A DNA stretch of 64,000 nt from Holophagales bacterium UBA5704 (GCA_002420005.1 DIHE01000094.1:108033-172032); one strand, 5' to 3'; numbered from the stretch's first letter, positions 38,230 through 47,932 are shown. The notes: generated from the sequence alone by a model not told the origin. Made by a program: numbers and translations.

Positions 38230-38811
38230 TCAGAGGATCGGTACCGGGCTCCCGGCACAGCACATCCAGTCTCCGAGAAACCGCTGGCAGGTCCGCGCCG
38301 CCTCGCGCAGCGGGTCTTTCGGGCAGGCGGTGTAACCCTCATTGCAGCCGGCCAGGACGCAGTTGCCCGGGAGTGCCGGGATGGTGAGGCGGAAGGTGCC
38401 GTTCTGGAGGGTGGCGGTGCCGCGGACGGTGTCCACCCGGACCACCTCCGGTTTGGTGAGAAGGACACGCCCCTCGACCGGGCCGGAGATCTCGGCCCGC
38501 ACCGCGAAGGACACGGTCGCCGTCTCCCCCGCCGCGATCGCGCCGGCCGGCGGCCGGAAGGCGATCCGGCCACCCAGGACCGAGACTCCGGCGGCGAACG
38601 CCTCCTGCCCGAGCATCGGCGCCACGCCCAGCAGCCGCACGCCGGTCAGGTCCACCGTCACGAACGTTCCCGGAGAGGCGTTCCAGACCGTTACTTCGAT
38701 CCGCTCGCCGGGAGCTTCCTTTGGAGCTTCGCCCAGGGAAGCCTGTGCCCCGGCACCTTCGGCCAGACCGAGCCCCAGGACCATGGCCAGGGCGCCGACG
38801 AACCGCCTCAC
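38230..38811 (-). CDS. Small secreted protein, unknown
   Basis: About 193 aa. A GTG start gives a clean signal peptide (MRRFVGALAMVLGLGLAEGAGAQA) and shares GTGA with the stop of the dienelactone hydrolase gene. The mature part is beta-rich (VTVWNASPGTFVTVDLTGVRLLG, TATVSFAVRAEI) and reads like an immunoglobulin-type or cohesin-like sandwich. A Cys-rich end carries six Cys (NCVLAGC...YTAC...TC...WMCC), probably disulfide-bonded. No known family is recognised. Coupling to the hydrolase and ArsM genes hints at a shared stress role but is not proof. Confidence 0.7.
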   Translation of the reverse strand: MRRFVGALAMVLGLGLAEGAGAQASLGEAPKEAPGERIEVTVWNASPGTFVTVDLTGVRLLGVAPMLGQEAFAAGVSVLGGRIAFRPPAGAIAAGETATVSFAVRAEISGPVEGRVLLTKPEVVRVDTVRGTATLQNGTFRLTIPALPGNCVLAGCNEGYTACPKDPLREAARTCQRFLGDWMCCAGSPVPIL

Positions 38812-39674
38812 TGCAGATGCTCGCGCAGGAAGGCCAGCATCCGCGGCCACGCCTGCTGCGTCGCCTTGAGGTTGGCCCCGTCGCGATCCTCCTGCGCGCG
38901 CAGGAAGCCGTGCCCGGCGGCCTCATAGAGGTGGGGCTCGAACGTCTTGCCGAGCCTCTTCATCTCCGCCTCGGCCGGCGGGATCGTCGCGGTGACCCGC
39001 GCATCGTCCGCCCCATAGAGACCGAGCACCGGCGCCTTGATCTTGGCGAGATCCGGCGCCTCCGGCGAGCCGCCGTAGTAGACGACGGCGGCATTCAGGT
39101 CCGGCTGCGCCGCGGCGAACGCAAAGCTCCGCGAGCCGCCCCAGCAGAAGCCGACGGTGGCCGTCTTGCCGTTCGCCGCGGGGATCTTGAGCGCGAAGTC
39201 GCGCACGGCGTTCAGCCGCTGGATCGAAATCTCCGGAGTCAGCCCGCGGACGAGCTGCACCACCTCGTCGCGGCTCGCCACCGACTCCGTCCCGCCGCCT
39301 CCCGGTCCCAGCCCGGTGATGAGGTCCGGCGCCACCGCGATGAATCCGTCGCGGGCGAGCTGGTCGGCGACGCCACGCAGCCAGGGGGAGAGGCCGAAGA
39401 TCTCATGGATGACGATCACGACGCCCGCCTTGTCCTTGCGTTCCGGATAGACCACCCAGGCGCGGACGCTGCCACCGCCGGGGAGCGGGACATCGACGTA
39501 CTCTCCATGCCGCGGAGAGGCTTCCAACGCCTCCTTGGCCTGCGCCTCCGAAGGAGGCAGATCGGGATTCCGCGGAGCCGGGGCCACCGCCGCCGGTGCG
39601 GGCGGAGCGGCCGGAGCCGCCGGAGCTTGAGCGGGTGCCGCGAGGAGAGCGGCGGTGACGAGAGCGGTCCACAT
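38808..39674 (-). CDS. Secreted dienelactone hydrolase family protein
   Basis: About 288 aa; AGGAGG precedes the ATG. A signal peptide (MWTALVTAALLAAPAQA) is followed by a Pro/Ala-rich linker, then an alpha/beta-hydrolase fold (about 75-288). The nucleophile is Cys in GFCWGGS, as in dienelactone hydrolases; an Asp (YGADDARV) and His (EAAGHGFL) complete the triad. VIVIHEIFGLSPWLRGVADQLARDGFIAVAPDL is the typical N-terminal core. Natural substrates are probably lactones or esters. It is exported, unlike the classical cytosolic enzyme. Confidence 0.9.
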   Translation of the reverse strand: MWTALVTAALLAAPAQAPAAPAAPPAPAAVAPAPRNPDLPPSEAQAKEALEASPRHGEYVDVPLPGGGSVRAWVVYPERKDKAGVVIVIHEIFGLSPWLRGVADQLARDGFIAVAPDLITGLGPGGGGTESVASRDEVVQLVRGLTPEISIQRLNAVRDFALKIPAANGKTATVGFCWGGSRSFAFAAAQPDLNAAVVYYGGSPEAPDLAKIKAPVLGLYGADDARVTATIPPAEAEMKRLGKTFEPHLYEAAGHGFLRAQEDRDGANLKATQQAWPRMLAFLREHLQ

Positions 39675-39766
39675 AGGAGCCTCCTGGAGAAGACGCCCCC
39701 GGAGTGGGAGGGCGTCAGGCATTCTATGGTACCCGGGGGCTCAGGGTCCGCCCACGTCCTCGGGCT

Positions 39767-41761
39767 TCACGGGTTCCCCTTCACATCCAGCTCCACCGTG
39801 ATCCGCACCGGGGGCAGGACGCCGGAAAATCCGAACACTTTACCGCCTTCCGGGATCGCCACCGGCAGAGGCTTCACGCCGCCCACCCGCCCCTGCCGGA
39901 GCCCTTCGATTTCCTGCTTGAAGACGGATTGCTGACCCGACTCGTTCCCCCCGACGTTGATCCGGTCGGTGAGCACGCCGGGGCTGTTTTGAAGAGTCGC
40001 CCACGGATCGCGGGCCGTGGGGATCTTTTCGAGCTCCCGCTGCGTCACCGTGGCACCGGTCGAAATCCTCCGCTCGTCCAGCATCGGGCTTTCCGCGGTG
40101 ACCGTGATGACGTCATCTTCTCTGACCGAGGCGGGCCGCTCGTGGGTGTCCAGCGAAAAGCGCAAATCTCCCCGCCGCACGCGGTAACTCGCGCCTTCCG
40201 GCAGGAGGAGCCGCAAGCGGTGGAGCTGGACCGGCAGGGTCACCTGGGGCAGCTCGAAGGCGAGCAGAGAACGGCCCGGCGGTACCGCCTTTTCCAGCAC
40301 GGAGACGACTTCCACCTCCGCCCGGACGCCGCCGCTGAAGCCGAGAGGGACCGAGATCACGCCGCCGCGGTCCAGGGGTCGCACCGGCTGCCCGTCCACC
40401 TGGGTCGACCAGAGCTTCCCGCCGGCCGGCAACGTCACGTCGAGCGCCGCACCGGTGCGGCCCTGTGAGTCGATGGTGAATCGGTCGAGGTGGAGGAGCG
40501 TACCGTCGACGGTCAACAGGGTCGTGGTGTCGCGGCGGCGGATGGTGGCCTCGGCGGCCGGGACGGCCGGGAGCTCTGTCACCGCGAGCCGGGCCTCCTC
40601 GCCCTTACCGCCGAACCGCCAGGCTGCGGTGAGATCGAGCGCGCTCAACGCCTCCGAGAGGGTGGGTGGCAAGTCCGAGACATCGACCCGCACCCAGCTC
40701 CCCTCCGGGAGAGGACGGACGTCCGCCGCCACGGCCGAGGCCAGGGCGAGGTACCGCGCCCGCACCTCGGGCTCCGGCGCGACCGCGGCGAGCGGCAGGC
40801 CGGCGGCGGGCAAGGACGGCAGGGAGGAGCTGAGCACCAGGTAGCCCGCTCCCTGGAGCTGGCGTTGGCGGTGGATGGTGAGCCGCCCATCCTCCACCAC
40901 GGGGACGACGGCGCCTTCGTCGGTGCCCGCCTGCTCGATCTCCAGACCGGCCGGCAGATCGACGCGGAACCGGTCCAGCCCGCCGCGGCGCACCTCGTAG
41001 AGCACCACGTCGTGGCGCCGCAGTCCTTCGGGCCGGAGTTGCAGGATGGTCAACACGACGCTCTGCGCGAGGAGCTTCTCGGCCTCCGCGCTGTCCACCT
41101 TGCGGCGCACGTCGAGGAACGCTTCCGCGCCGCGCGCCGTGGCGAGACGGACGCGACGCCGCCCGCCCTCCTCGCGCTCTTCCACCACCACCGCACCCGG
41201 ACTTGTCCAGGCGAGATCCACCGGCAGATCGACCTCGGCCGACGCCACCGGCGCGACGACCCGCCCGAGGGCGAGGCGGCCGGTGCCGCCGCCATTGCCC
41301 AGCGAGGCGCGAGCGTTCACGTGGACGCTGTAGCGGCCCGGCCGGGGTGCGGCGAGCACGACGCCCCCGGGAGCCGCGGTGACCGAGGCCATGCCGGGGG
41401 AGCCCGCGGCCTCGCGCAGCTCGATCTTCTCCGGCAAGCCGGCGAGGGGAAGAAACACGGGACGCAGGATCGTGCCGCGCACCACGACCTCGAAGTCGGC
41501 GGTGATCACCGCCTCGGAGGTCCCCACGGTCACCGCGAGGCGCTGCGCCACCACCTCGGCCACCGCGGCCTCCTGCCCGGCGCGCACTTCGGCTTTCTGC
41601 TGCTCGACGCGCTCGGCGGTTTCGAGCAGGGCGAGATAGTCCTTCAGGGGGACGCGGACTTTTCCGTCGGGCGTGGTGGTGGCGGCGGAGGTGGGGGAAA
41701 GAACCCCAAGGACGGCAAGGACGGCAAGGACGGCCGCCCGGACGGCGGATTGCGTGTTCAT
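39767..41761 (-). CDS. Secreted beta-rich protein with embedded TonB-plug-like segment (paralog A)
   Basis: About 664 aa with a signal peptide (AVLAVLAVLGVL repeats near the N-terminus, DNA direct repeats at 41708-41735). Most of the protein is beta-sandwich in character (VAEVVAQRLAVTVGTSEAVITADFEVVV; ILQLRPEGLRRHDVVLYEVRRGGL). A segment near residues 565-625 resembles the N-terminal plug of Oar-type TonB receptors (STGATVTQRELEKIPTARDPWATL and DRINVGGNESGQQSVF). No barrel follows; the chain ends with the motif VKPLPVAIPEGGKVFGFSGVLPPVRITVELDVK, shared with its neighbour. The next gene upstream overlaps by ATGA. It is a tandem paralog of that gene, function unknown. Confidence 0.78.
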   Translation of the reverse strand: MNTQSAVRAAVLAVLAVLGVLSPTSAATTTPDGKVRVPLKDYLALLETAERVEQQKAEVRAGQEAAVAEVVAQRLAVTVGTSEAVITADFEVVVRGTILRPVFLPLAGLPEKIELREAAGSPGMASVTAAPGGVVLAAPRPGRYSVHVNARASLGNGGGTGRLALGRVVAPVASAEVDLPVDLAWTSPGAVVVEEREEGGRRRVRLATARGAEAFLDVRRKVDSAEAEKLLAQSVVLTILQLRPEGLRRHDVVLYEVRRGGLDRFRVDLPAGLEIEQAGTDEGAVVPVVEDGRLTIHRQRQLQGAGYLVLSSSLPSLPAAGLPLAAVAPEPEVRARYLALASAVAADVRPLPEGSWVRVDVSDLPPTLSEALSALDLTAAWRFGGKGEEARLAVTELPAVPAAEATIRRRDTTTLLTVDGTLLHLDRFTIDSQGRTGAALDVTLPAGGKLWSTQVDGQPVRPLDRGGVISVPLGFSGGVRAEVEVVSVLEKAVPPGRSLLAFELPQVTLPVQLHRLRLLLPEGASYRVRRGDLRFSLDTHERPASVREDDVITVTAESPMLDERRISTGATVTQRELEKIPTARDPWATLQNSPGVLTDRINVGGNESGQQSVFKQEIEGLRQGRVGGVKPLPVAIPEGGKVFGFSGVLPPVRITVELDVKGNP

Positions 41762-43782
41762 CGCTTCCCCTTGGCTTTGACGTCCAGCTCGAGGGTGACC
41801 CGGTTCGGAGGCAGCACGCCCGCAAAGGCCAGGGCCTTGCCGCTCTCTGGAATGGCGATGGGCAGCGGCTTGACCCCGGCCACCATGCCCTGTTGCAGCC
41901 CCTGCGCCTCCTGCCGGAAGAGCTCGCCGGAGACCTTCATCTCCTCGAAGCTGTCGAAGTCGGCGGAGCCTTCTACCCCGACGGCCGCCATGTCGGTGAT
42001 CAGCACCCCGTCCACGGACCGGGGTTCTCCCGGAGCAGCCGGCGGCCTCGCCGCCTGCGGGACCGGCGGATGGGCGGCGTTCGGCGCGTTGAGCTGATCG
42101 GTCAGGATGTTCGGCGCCGCGGCGAGCTGGGACCAGGGGTCCTCCGGACCCGCCACGTTGCTGAAGTAGACGTTCCTCCACGCCTCCGGCGGCGCGGCGC
42201 GCAGATCACCGCGGTGGAAGCGGTAGCCGGCGTTCTCCGGCAGCAGCAGCCGCAGGCGGTGCACCAGGACGGGCGCGGCCACCTGCGGCAGCTCGAGCGC
42301 GAGCAGCGAACGGCCGGGCGGCAAGGCCCTCTCCTGCACCGAGACGACCTCCACCACCGCGCGGTCGCCGTCGCTGAAGCCGAGCGGCACCGAAACGGCG
42401 CCCGCGCGCTCCAGCGGGCGCACGGCCTGGTCGTCCACCCGCGCCGACCACAACCGGCCGCCGGCCGGCAGCGTCACCTCCAGAGCCGCGCCGGATCGCC
42501 CCTTCGTCTCGACCAGGAAGCGGTCGCGGAAGAGCAGGGTGCCGTCCACGGTGAGAAGCGTCGTGGTGTCGCGGCGGCGGATGACGGCGTCGCAGAGCGG
42601 CGCCGCCGGGAGCCGCGCCACCGCGAGGCGCGCGCCGGCCCCGTCGCCGGCCAGCCGCCACGCGGCTGCGAGGTCGAGAGCGGTCAAGGCCTCCGACAGC
42701 GCGGCCGGCAGGTCGGAGAGATCGACCCGGCTCCAGCTTGCCTCGGGGATCGGTCGCACGTCGGCCGCCACCGCCGAGGAGATCGCGAGGTAGCGCGAGC
42801 GCACCTCGGGCTCCGGCTGCACCGCGGCGAGCGGCAGGCCGGCGGCGGGGAGCGCGGCGGGCGTCGAGCTCAGCACGAGATAGCCGACGCCCTGGAGCTG
42901 GCGCCTTCGGTGCACCGTCAACCGCCCCCCTTCGACCACCGGCACGACCGTGCCTTCATCGGTCCCCGCCTGGTCGATCTCCAGATCGGGGGGCAGATCG
43001 ACTGTGAAGTGGCCGAGCCCGCCGCGCCGGACCTCATAGAGGACGACGTCATGCCGCCGCAGCCCTTCCGGCCGGAGCTGCAGGATGGTCAGCACGACGC
43101 TCTGGGCGAGCAGCTTCTCGGCCTCGGCGCTCTCCACCTTGCGCCGCACGTCGAGCACCGTCTCCGCGCCGCGCGCGGTGGCCAGACGCACTTTGCGACG
43201 GCCTCCTTCCTCGCGCTCCTCCACCACCACCGCACCGGGGCTCTCCCAGGCGAGATCCGCCGGCAGATCGATCTCGGTCGACGCCACCGCGGCCGCCACC
43301 CGGCCCAAGAAGAGGCGGCCCGTCCCGGATCCCTGGCCGAGCGCGGCCCGGCCGGCGACGTGGACGGTGTAGCGGCCCGGCTCCACCGCGGCGAGCACGA
43401 CGCCGCCTCCGCCGTCGAGAGCGGAGACCGAGGCACCGCCGGCCGTCCCCGCGGCGTTGCGGATCTCGATCCTCTCGGGAAAGCCGGCCAGCGGCAGGAG
43501 GACCGGCCGCAGGACCTTGCCTTGCAGCAGGACGTCGAAATCCGCGGTGAGCGTCGCCTCCCGGGAGCCCACGGTCACCGCCAGCCGCTGCGCCACGACC
43601 TCCGCGACAGGTGCCTCCTGGCGGGCGCTTTCCTCGGCCCGCTGCCGCTCGATCCGCTCGACCGTCTCGACGAGCGACAGGTAGTCCTTCAAGGGAAGCA
43701 GGACCTCCGCGGGAATCGGCTCCGCGAGAGCCCGGCCGGCATACAGCAGGGCCATCGCGAACAACCCGCTCTTCACAGCCAT
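41758..43782 (-). CDS. Secreted beta-rich protein with embedded TonB-plug-like segment (paralog B)
   Basis: About 674 aa with a signal peptide (MAVKSGLFAMALLYAGRALA). It aligns with the next gene along nearly its whole length: LLPLKDYLSLVETVERIERQ, VAEVVAQRLAVTV, ESAEAEKLLAQSVVLTILQLRPEGLRRHDVVLYEVRRGGL, LPLAIPESGKALAFAGVLPPNRVTLELDVK. It therefore arose by tandem duplication. Its plug-like segment is a different piece of the receptor plug (NSxDGVxxTDMAA-type: PRSVDGVLITDMAAVGVEG then DFDSFEEMKVS). Together the two proteins carry complementary pieces of the same receptor region. The 10-bp overlap with the preceding gene indicates coupling. Confidence 0.78.
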   Translation of the reverse strand: MAVKSGLFAMALLYAGRALAEPIPAEVLLPLKDYLSLVETVERIERQRAEESARQEAPVAEVVAQRLAVTVGSREATLTADFDVLLQGKVLRPVLLPLAGFPERIEIRNAAGTAGGASVSALDGGGGVVLAAVEPGRYTVHVAGRAALGQGSGTGRLFLGRVAAAVASTEIDLPADLAWESPGAVVVEEREEGGRRKVRLATARGAETVLDVRRKVESAEAEKLLAQSVVLTILQLRPEGLRRHDVVLYEVRRGGLGHFTVDLPPDLEIDQAGTDEGTVVPVVEGGRLTVHRRRQLQGVGYLVLSSTPAALPAAGLPLAAVQPEPEVRSRYLAISSAVAADVRPIPEASWSRVDLSDLPAALSEALTALDLAAAWRLAGDGAGARLAVARLPAAPLCDAVIRRRDTTTLLTVDGTLLFRDRFLVETKGRSGAALEVTLPAGGRLWSARVDDQAVRPLERAGAVSVPLGFSDGDRAVVEVVSVQERALPPGRSLLALELPQVAAPVLVHRLRLLLPENAGYRFHRGDLRAAPPEAWRNVYFSNVAGPEDPWSQLAAAPNILTDQLNAPNAAHPPVPQAARPPAAPGEPRSVDGVLITDMAAVGVEGSADFDSFEEMKVSGELFRQEAQGLQQGMVAGVKPLPIAIPESGKALAFAGVLPPNRVTLELDVKAKGKR

Positions 43783-45557
43783 GGCGCCGCCTCCTTCACC
43801 GTCTCGACGCGCAGGACGAGCGGCCCCGGGTTGGCCGACAGCGCGCTCCAGGCGGCGGTGATCTCCACATAGCCGGGCGGGATCAGAAACATCCCGAGAG
43901 GCGTGCCGCCGGCCCCGGGTCCCTTCGACGCACCTTTCATCTGCGCCGCGAGGGCGTTCGCCGTCACGGCCCCTCCGGCCGTCCCTTGGGGTGGACCCTG
44001 GATCGACGCGGAGCGCGAGGGATCGGCGAGGCGCCAGGTGCGTCCGCCCGGCAGCACGAGCCGGACCTCGATGCGCGCCGCCGGAGCCGACAAGGCGGGA
44101 AGCGGCAAGGTCAGCTCGCCTTTGCCGGCGGCGGGAAGCGGCAAGGGCAGGACGCCGTCGAGGTGGACCACCTGCGCCGCTTCGCGGGTGAGCAGCGGCA
44201 CCGCCAGGCCACCCGAAGCGGACCCGGCGGTGACCTCTTCCCCGTCGCGGCGGGCGGTGGTCAGCTCGAAGCCGGGAGGCACTGCGAAGACCAGCTGCTG
44301 CGCTCCGCGATTGCGCACCTCGGCCCACAGCCGGTAGACGGCGCGGCCGGACTCGCCGATCGCCACGTCGAGCAGCAGGCGGTCGACCTGGGCGGCGAGG
44401 ACGTCGGTCCCCTCGGCCCACTCCGCCTCCCAGCGCGGCAGCCGGGCGGGATCGGACACCGCGAGAATCCGTCCCCCCGCCGCCTGGATCGCCGCCGGCA
44501 GGCGCGCCGTCTCGCTCTCTTCGGGAGCGCGGACGGCACCCGGCTCGACCAGGGTCAGCAAGCCGTCCCCCTGCAACGCCGCTTTGATCAGGTGCAAAGT
44601 GCGGCGGCTGCCTTCCGGTGTCAGCACCGGGCTGGCGAACGCGCCGAGCGGCTCGCCGGTCAGCTCCAGCTCCACCGCCAGAGTCCCTTCCACCGGCTCC
44701 GGCGGCGTGACAACCAGCACCTCGTCCTTGACGTCCCACCCGGCGATCGGGCCGGTGACCGCGACGACCTCCAGCCCGGCCGGCACCGGCAGCCGCAGCT
44801 CGGTGATCTGCCCTTGCGCCACCCGCGCCTCGATCCAGCCACGCACCTTGAGCTGGGTGCGCGAGAGGATCGCCGCGGTCGCGGAGGTGGCGTCGTAGCG
44901 CAGCGGCAGCTTCGCGCGCTCCGGCAGCGTCCGGCGGCCGAACAGGGTGAAGGTGACGCCCGCGTCCTTCTCGAACGCCGCGACGAACGTCCACGGGCCG
45001 CCGGCCTCGCCGCGCAGCAGGCCCTTGCCGGTGAGCTGGACCTCGTCGATCCCGGGCGGGGCCTGGAGCTTGCCGCGCAGCACCGCGGCCGGGGGGAAGC
45101 GCAGCGAGAACGCCGACGCCGGCCGGGTGGCCGCCTCGTCGCGCCGCACCGGCACGACCGACTCCAGCGTCACCTCGTGGCGGCCACGGCCATGCACCTG
45201 CAACGCCCAGCCGTCTTTCTCGCTCACCTCCACGCGCCCTTCGAGGGTGCCGAAGCGGGCCGAGGTGAACGATCCGGCCTCGCCCAGCGGCACGCGCTCC
45301 CAGGTGTCGACGAAGACGGTGAGCGCGAGCTTCTGGACGATGCGCGCGCTCGCCGCCCCCACCGTGATCTCCAGATCGGCCGACTCCAGAGCAAACCGCG
45401 CCGGAGGCGGCGGCGGATCGTCCGGCTTGGGGTTCGCGCGAGAACGGAGCTGTTCATATTGAGACAACGGCAGCGTCACCTCCTGCGCCACCGCCGCTCC
45501 CCCCACGAGAGCGCCGACGAGCAGCCACAGGACCCCGAGACGGGTCATTCGTTGCAT
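43773..45557 (-). CDS. Secreted beta-rich protein, third member of operon
   Basis: About 594 aa. The ATG follows AGGAGG and begins a signal peptide (MQRMTRLGVLWLLVGALVGGAAVAQ). After VTLPLSQYEQL the sequence matches the general plan of the two genes downstream: repeated beta strands, LAVELELTGEPLG, PLPLPAAGKGELTLPLPAL, ending IPPGYVEITAAWSALSANPGPLVLRVE. It is more divergent than the two paralogs and lacks the plug-like insert. It is probably an extracytoplasmic or outer-membrane-associated structural or binding protein. No catalytic residues are evident. First gene of the three-gene operon, divergent from the S41-like gene (166 bp between starts). Confidence 0.72.
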   Translation of the reverse strand: MQRMTRLGVLWLLVGALVGGAAVAQEVTLPLSQYEQLRSRANPKPDDPPPPPARFALESADLEITVGAASARIVQKLALTVFVDTWERVPLGEAGSFTSARFGTLEGRVEVSEKDGWALQVHGRGRHEVTLESVVPVRRDEAATRPASAFSLRFPPAAVLRGKLQAPPGIDEVQLTGKGLLRGEAGGPWTFVAAFEKDAGVTFTLFGRRTLPERAKLPLRYDATSATAAILSRTQLKVRGWIEARVAQGQITELRLPVPAGLEVVAVTGPIAGWDVKDEVLVVTPPEPVEGTLAVELELTGEPLGAFASPVLTPEGSRRTLHLIKAALQGDGLLTLVEPGAVRAPEESETARLPAAIQAAGGRILAVSDPARLPRWEAEWAEGTDVLAAQVDRLLLDVAIGESGRAVYRLWAEVRNRGAQQLVFAVPPGFELTTARRDGEEVTAGSASGGLAVPLLTREAAQVVHLDGVLPLPLPAAGKGELTLPLPALSAPAARIEVRLVLPGGRTWRLADPSRSASIQGPPQGTAGGAVTANALAAQMKGASKGPGAGGTPLGMFLIPPGYVEITAAWSALSANPGPLVLRVETVKEAAPWL

Positions 45558-45723
45558 AGCGGGTCCACCTCCTGGAGACGGTCGCTTCAGCAAGATCCTT
45601 GCCGAGCACCGTTCACCAGGATACAGACACCGGAGACCGGGTGGAGGAAACCGGTTCGACCCCGCGAAACGTCCCCCTTCGAGGACATGACCGGTTTCGG
45701 CGTAAGATCGCGCCACTTCAGGC

Positions 45724-47928
45724 ATGAAGACGCTCCTCTCCCTCGTCGCAGCTGCCGCCCTGCTCGGCCCCCCGGAGGCCCCCGGCCGGGCGGTGGACAA
45801 CCTGACCGCGTTCGCCCGGCTGCTCGGCTACGTCCGCTTCTTCCACCCTTCGGACGAAGCCGCGGCGGCGGACTGGAACCGGGTCGCCGTGGCGGGGATT
45901 CCGGTGGTCGAGCCGGCGGCGGACCCTGCGGCCCTGGCGCGGGCGCTGGAGAGCTTCTTCCGCCCCCTCGCTCCCACCGTACGGGTCTACCCCACCGGCG
46001 GCGCGCGGCCGGAGCTGCCGGTGGCGCTCCTCCCGGTGACCGGCGGCGCGCCGCGGCGGATCGTCGCCTGGCGGCACTTCGGCGGCAAATTCGAGGGGAC
46101 CGCCAAGTCCTTCCGCAGCGAGCGGATCGACGACGCCACGCCGCCGTTCGGCACCCTGCTCCAGGCGATCGAGCCCGGCGACCTCCGTGGCCGGCGCATC
46201 CGCCTGCGCGCCCGGGTGCGCGCCGAGCTGGCCTCTGCGGCACGCTTCCAGCTCGGTCTGCGCGTGGACCGGCCCGCCGGACAGCCGGGTTTTCTCGACA
46301 ACATGGCCGACCGGCCGATCCTCACCACCGATTGGCGCACGGTCGATCTCGAAGGGGACGTGGCCGCGGACGCCGAGCGCATCGTGGTTCTCGCCGTGCT
46401 GACCGGCGAAGGCCGCGTCTGGCTCGACGAGGTCTCCCTCACCCCGATCGAGGGCCGGTCGGCGCCACGCCTCGCCAACGGGGGGTTCGACGAAGGCGAG
46501 CCCGGCGCCGAGCCGCCCGGCTGGACCTTCCCCTACGAGTCGATCGGCGCGGGCTACCACCTCGACCTGCGCCGCGGCGCGCCCTGCCTGCAGGACGGCT
46601 GCGTCGAGATCTCCAGCGATGCCCTCGCCGCGCCGCGCTTCGCCCGGCCCGAGGAGCCGCTGGAGATCGACCTCGGGGGCGGCGTGTCCGCCCTCGTCCC
46701 GCTCGCCCTCTGGGCCGACGCGCGCGGCACACTACCGCGGGTCAAGGCGGCCCCGGCTCCCTGGGAGACCGTCGATCCCTCTCCGGACATCCGGGACAAC
46801 CGGCTCGCCGCCCTCCTCCTGACCTGGGCGAGCCTCGCGCACGTCCACCCGACGCTCGACCTCTCCGCGGAGGAGTGGGCCGCATCCCTGCGCACCCATC
46901 TGCCGGAAGCCCTCGCGGCCTCCACCCGCGAGGAGTACCGCCGGGCCGTCCATCACCTCCTCGCCGATCTGCACGACCCGATCGCCAACGACGTCGTCCA
47001 CCGCGACGATCCCCCTCCCGCCTGGCTTCCACTCGACTGGGAGTGGATCGAGGACCATCTGGTGATCACCCAGGTGCTCGACCGCGGGATCTCCGGTCTG
47101 CGCCCGGGGGACGTGGTCGAGGAGCTGAATGGACAACCGGCCGCCCGGGCCCTCGCCGCCGCCGAAGACGTCCTCTCCGCAGCCACCCCCGCCGCCCGGC
47201 GCGCCCTCGCCCTCTCCGCCCTGGCGTCGGGCGACCCCGGAAGCACGGTGACCCTCCGGCTCCAGAGCGGCGAGCCGCGCCCTCCGGTGACCTTGACGCG
47301 GCAGAGGCGCGGCGCCGCCCCCCTCGACCTGCCGCCTCCGGTCACCGAGCCGAGCCGGGGCCTCTTCTATGTCGATCTGCGCCGCATGGACGACGCGGCG
47401 CTGGAGCGCGAGCTTCCTCGCCTCGCCAAGGCCCGGGGTATCGTCTTCGACCTGCGCGGCTGGAGCTCCGTCTCGATGCTCCTGGTCTCTCACCTCACAC
47501 CGAAGACCCTCGACGCCCTCACCTGGGAGGTGCCGGTCTTCGAGCGGCCGGATCGGCAGAACCCGGGCGTCCTGCGCTCCGTCAACCGCGTCGAGCCTCG
47601 GGCACCCCGCCTCACCGCCCGCCTGGCCTTCCTCGCCGACGCCCGCACCTTCCAGAACAGCGAGCGCCTCCTGGAGACGATCGCCCACGGCCGCTGGGGC
47701 GAGATCGTCGGCGCCCCCACCGCCGGCAACGTCGGCAATCCCAACTGGAGCGACCTCCCCGGCGGCTGGACCATCGCCTGGACCGGCCGCCGCGCCCTGA
47801 AGCACGACGGCACCCTCCTCAACGGCGTCGGCATCCAGCCCACCGTCCCGGTCGAGAGGACGCTGCGCGGAGCCGTCGCGGGACGGGATGAGGTGATCGA
47901 GCGGGGGCTGGAGCTGGTGGGCCGGTGA
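45724..47928 (+). CDS. S41 (tail-specific/C-terminal) peptidase-like protein, Ser position altered
   Basis: 734 aa with a signal peptide (MKTLLSLVAAAALLG). The N-terminal half is a beta-sandwich-like region (carbohydrate-binding-module pattern: WRTVDLEGDVAADAERIVVLAVLTG...VWLDEVSLTP). A central PDZ-like segment (VITQVLDRGISGLRPGDVVEELNGQPA, about 455-480) and the C-terminal S41 core (about 545-700; GIVFDLRGWSSVSMLLVSHL, IAFLADARTF, EIVGAPTAGN) follow. In active S41 enzymes the motif is FSxxE with the catalytic Ser three before Glu. Here it reads FQNSE with Gln644 at that site. It may be inactive or use a shifted Ser646. The role is unknown. Confidence 0.8.
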   Translation: MKTLLSLVAAAALLGPPEAPGRAVDNLTAFARLLGYVRFFHPSDEAAAADWNRVAVAGIPVVEPAADPAALARALESFFRPLAPTVRVYPTGGARPELPVALLPVTGGAPRRIVAWRHFGGKFEGTAKSFRSERIDDATPPFGTLLQAIEPGDLRGRRIRLRARVRAELASAARFQLGLRVDRPAGQPGFLDNMADRPILTTDWRTVDLEGDVAADAERIVVLAVLTGEGRVWLDEVSLTPIEGRSAPRLANGGFDEGEPGAEPPGWTFPYESIGAGYHLDLRRGAPCLQDGCVEISSDALAAPRFARPEEPLEIDLGGGVSALVPLALWADARGTLPRVKAAPAPWETVDPSPDIRDNRLAALLLTWASLAHVHPTLDLSAEEWAASLRTHLPEALAASTREEYRRAVHHLLADLHDPIANDVVHRDDPPPAWLPLDWEWIEDHLVITQVLDRGISGLRPGDVVEELNGQPAARALAAAEDVLSAATPAARRALALSALASGDPGSTVTLRLQSGEPRPPVTLTRQRRGAAPLDLPPPVTEPSRGLFYVDLRRMDDAALERELPRLAKARGIVFDLRGWSSVSMLLVSHLTPKTLDALTWEVPVFERPDRQNPGVLRSVNRVEPRAPRLTARLAFLADARTFQNSERLLETIAHGRWGEIVGAPTAGNVGNPNWSDLPGGWTIAWTGRRALKHDGTLLNGVGIQPTVPVERTLRGAVAGRDEVIERGLELVGR

Positions 47929-47932
47929 CGAC

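Noticed and set aside
43611..47891. 1426-codon plus-strand open frame spanning several genes
   Set aside because: Arg/Pro/Ala-rich noise; the overlapping frames encode signal peptides and recognisable domains.
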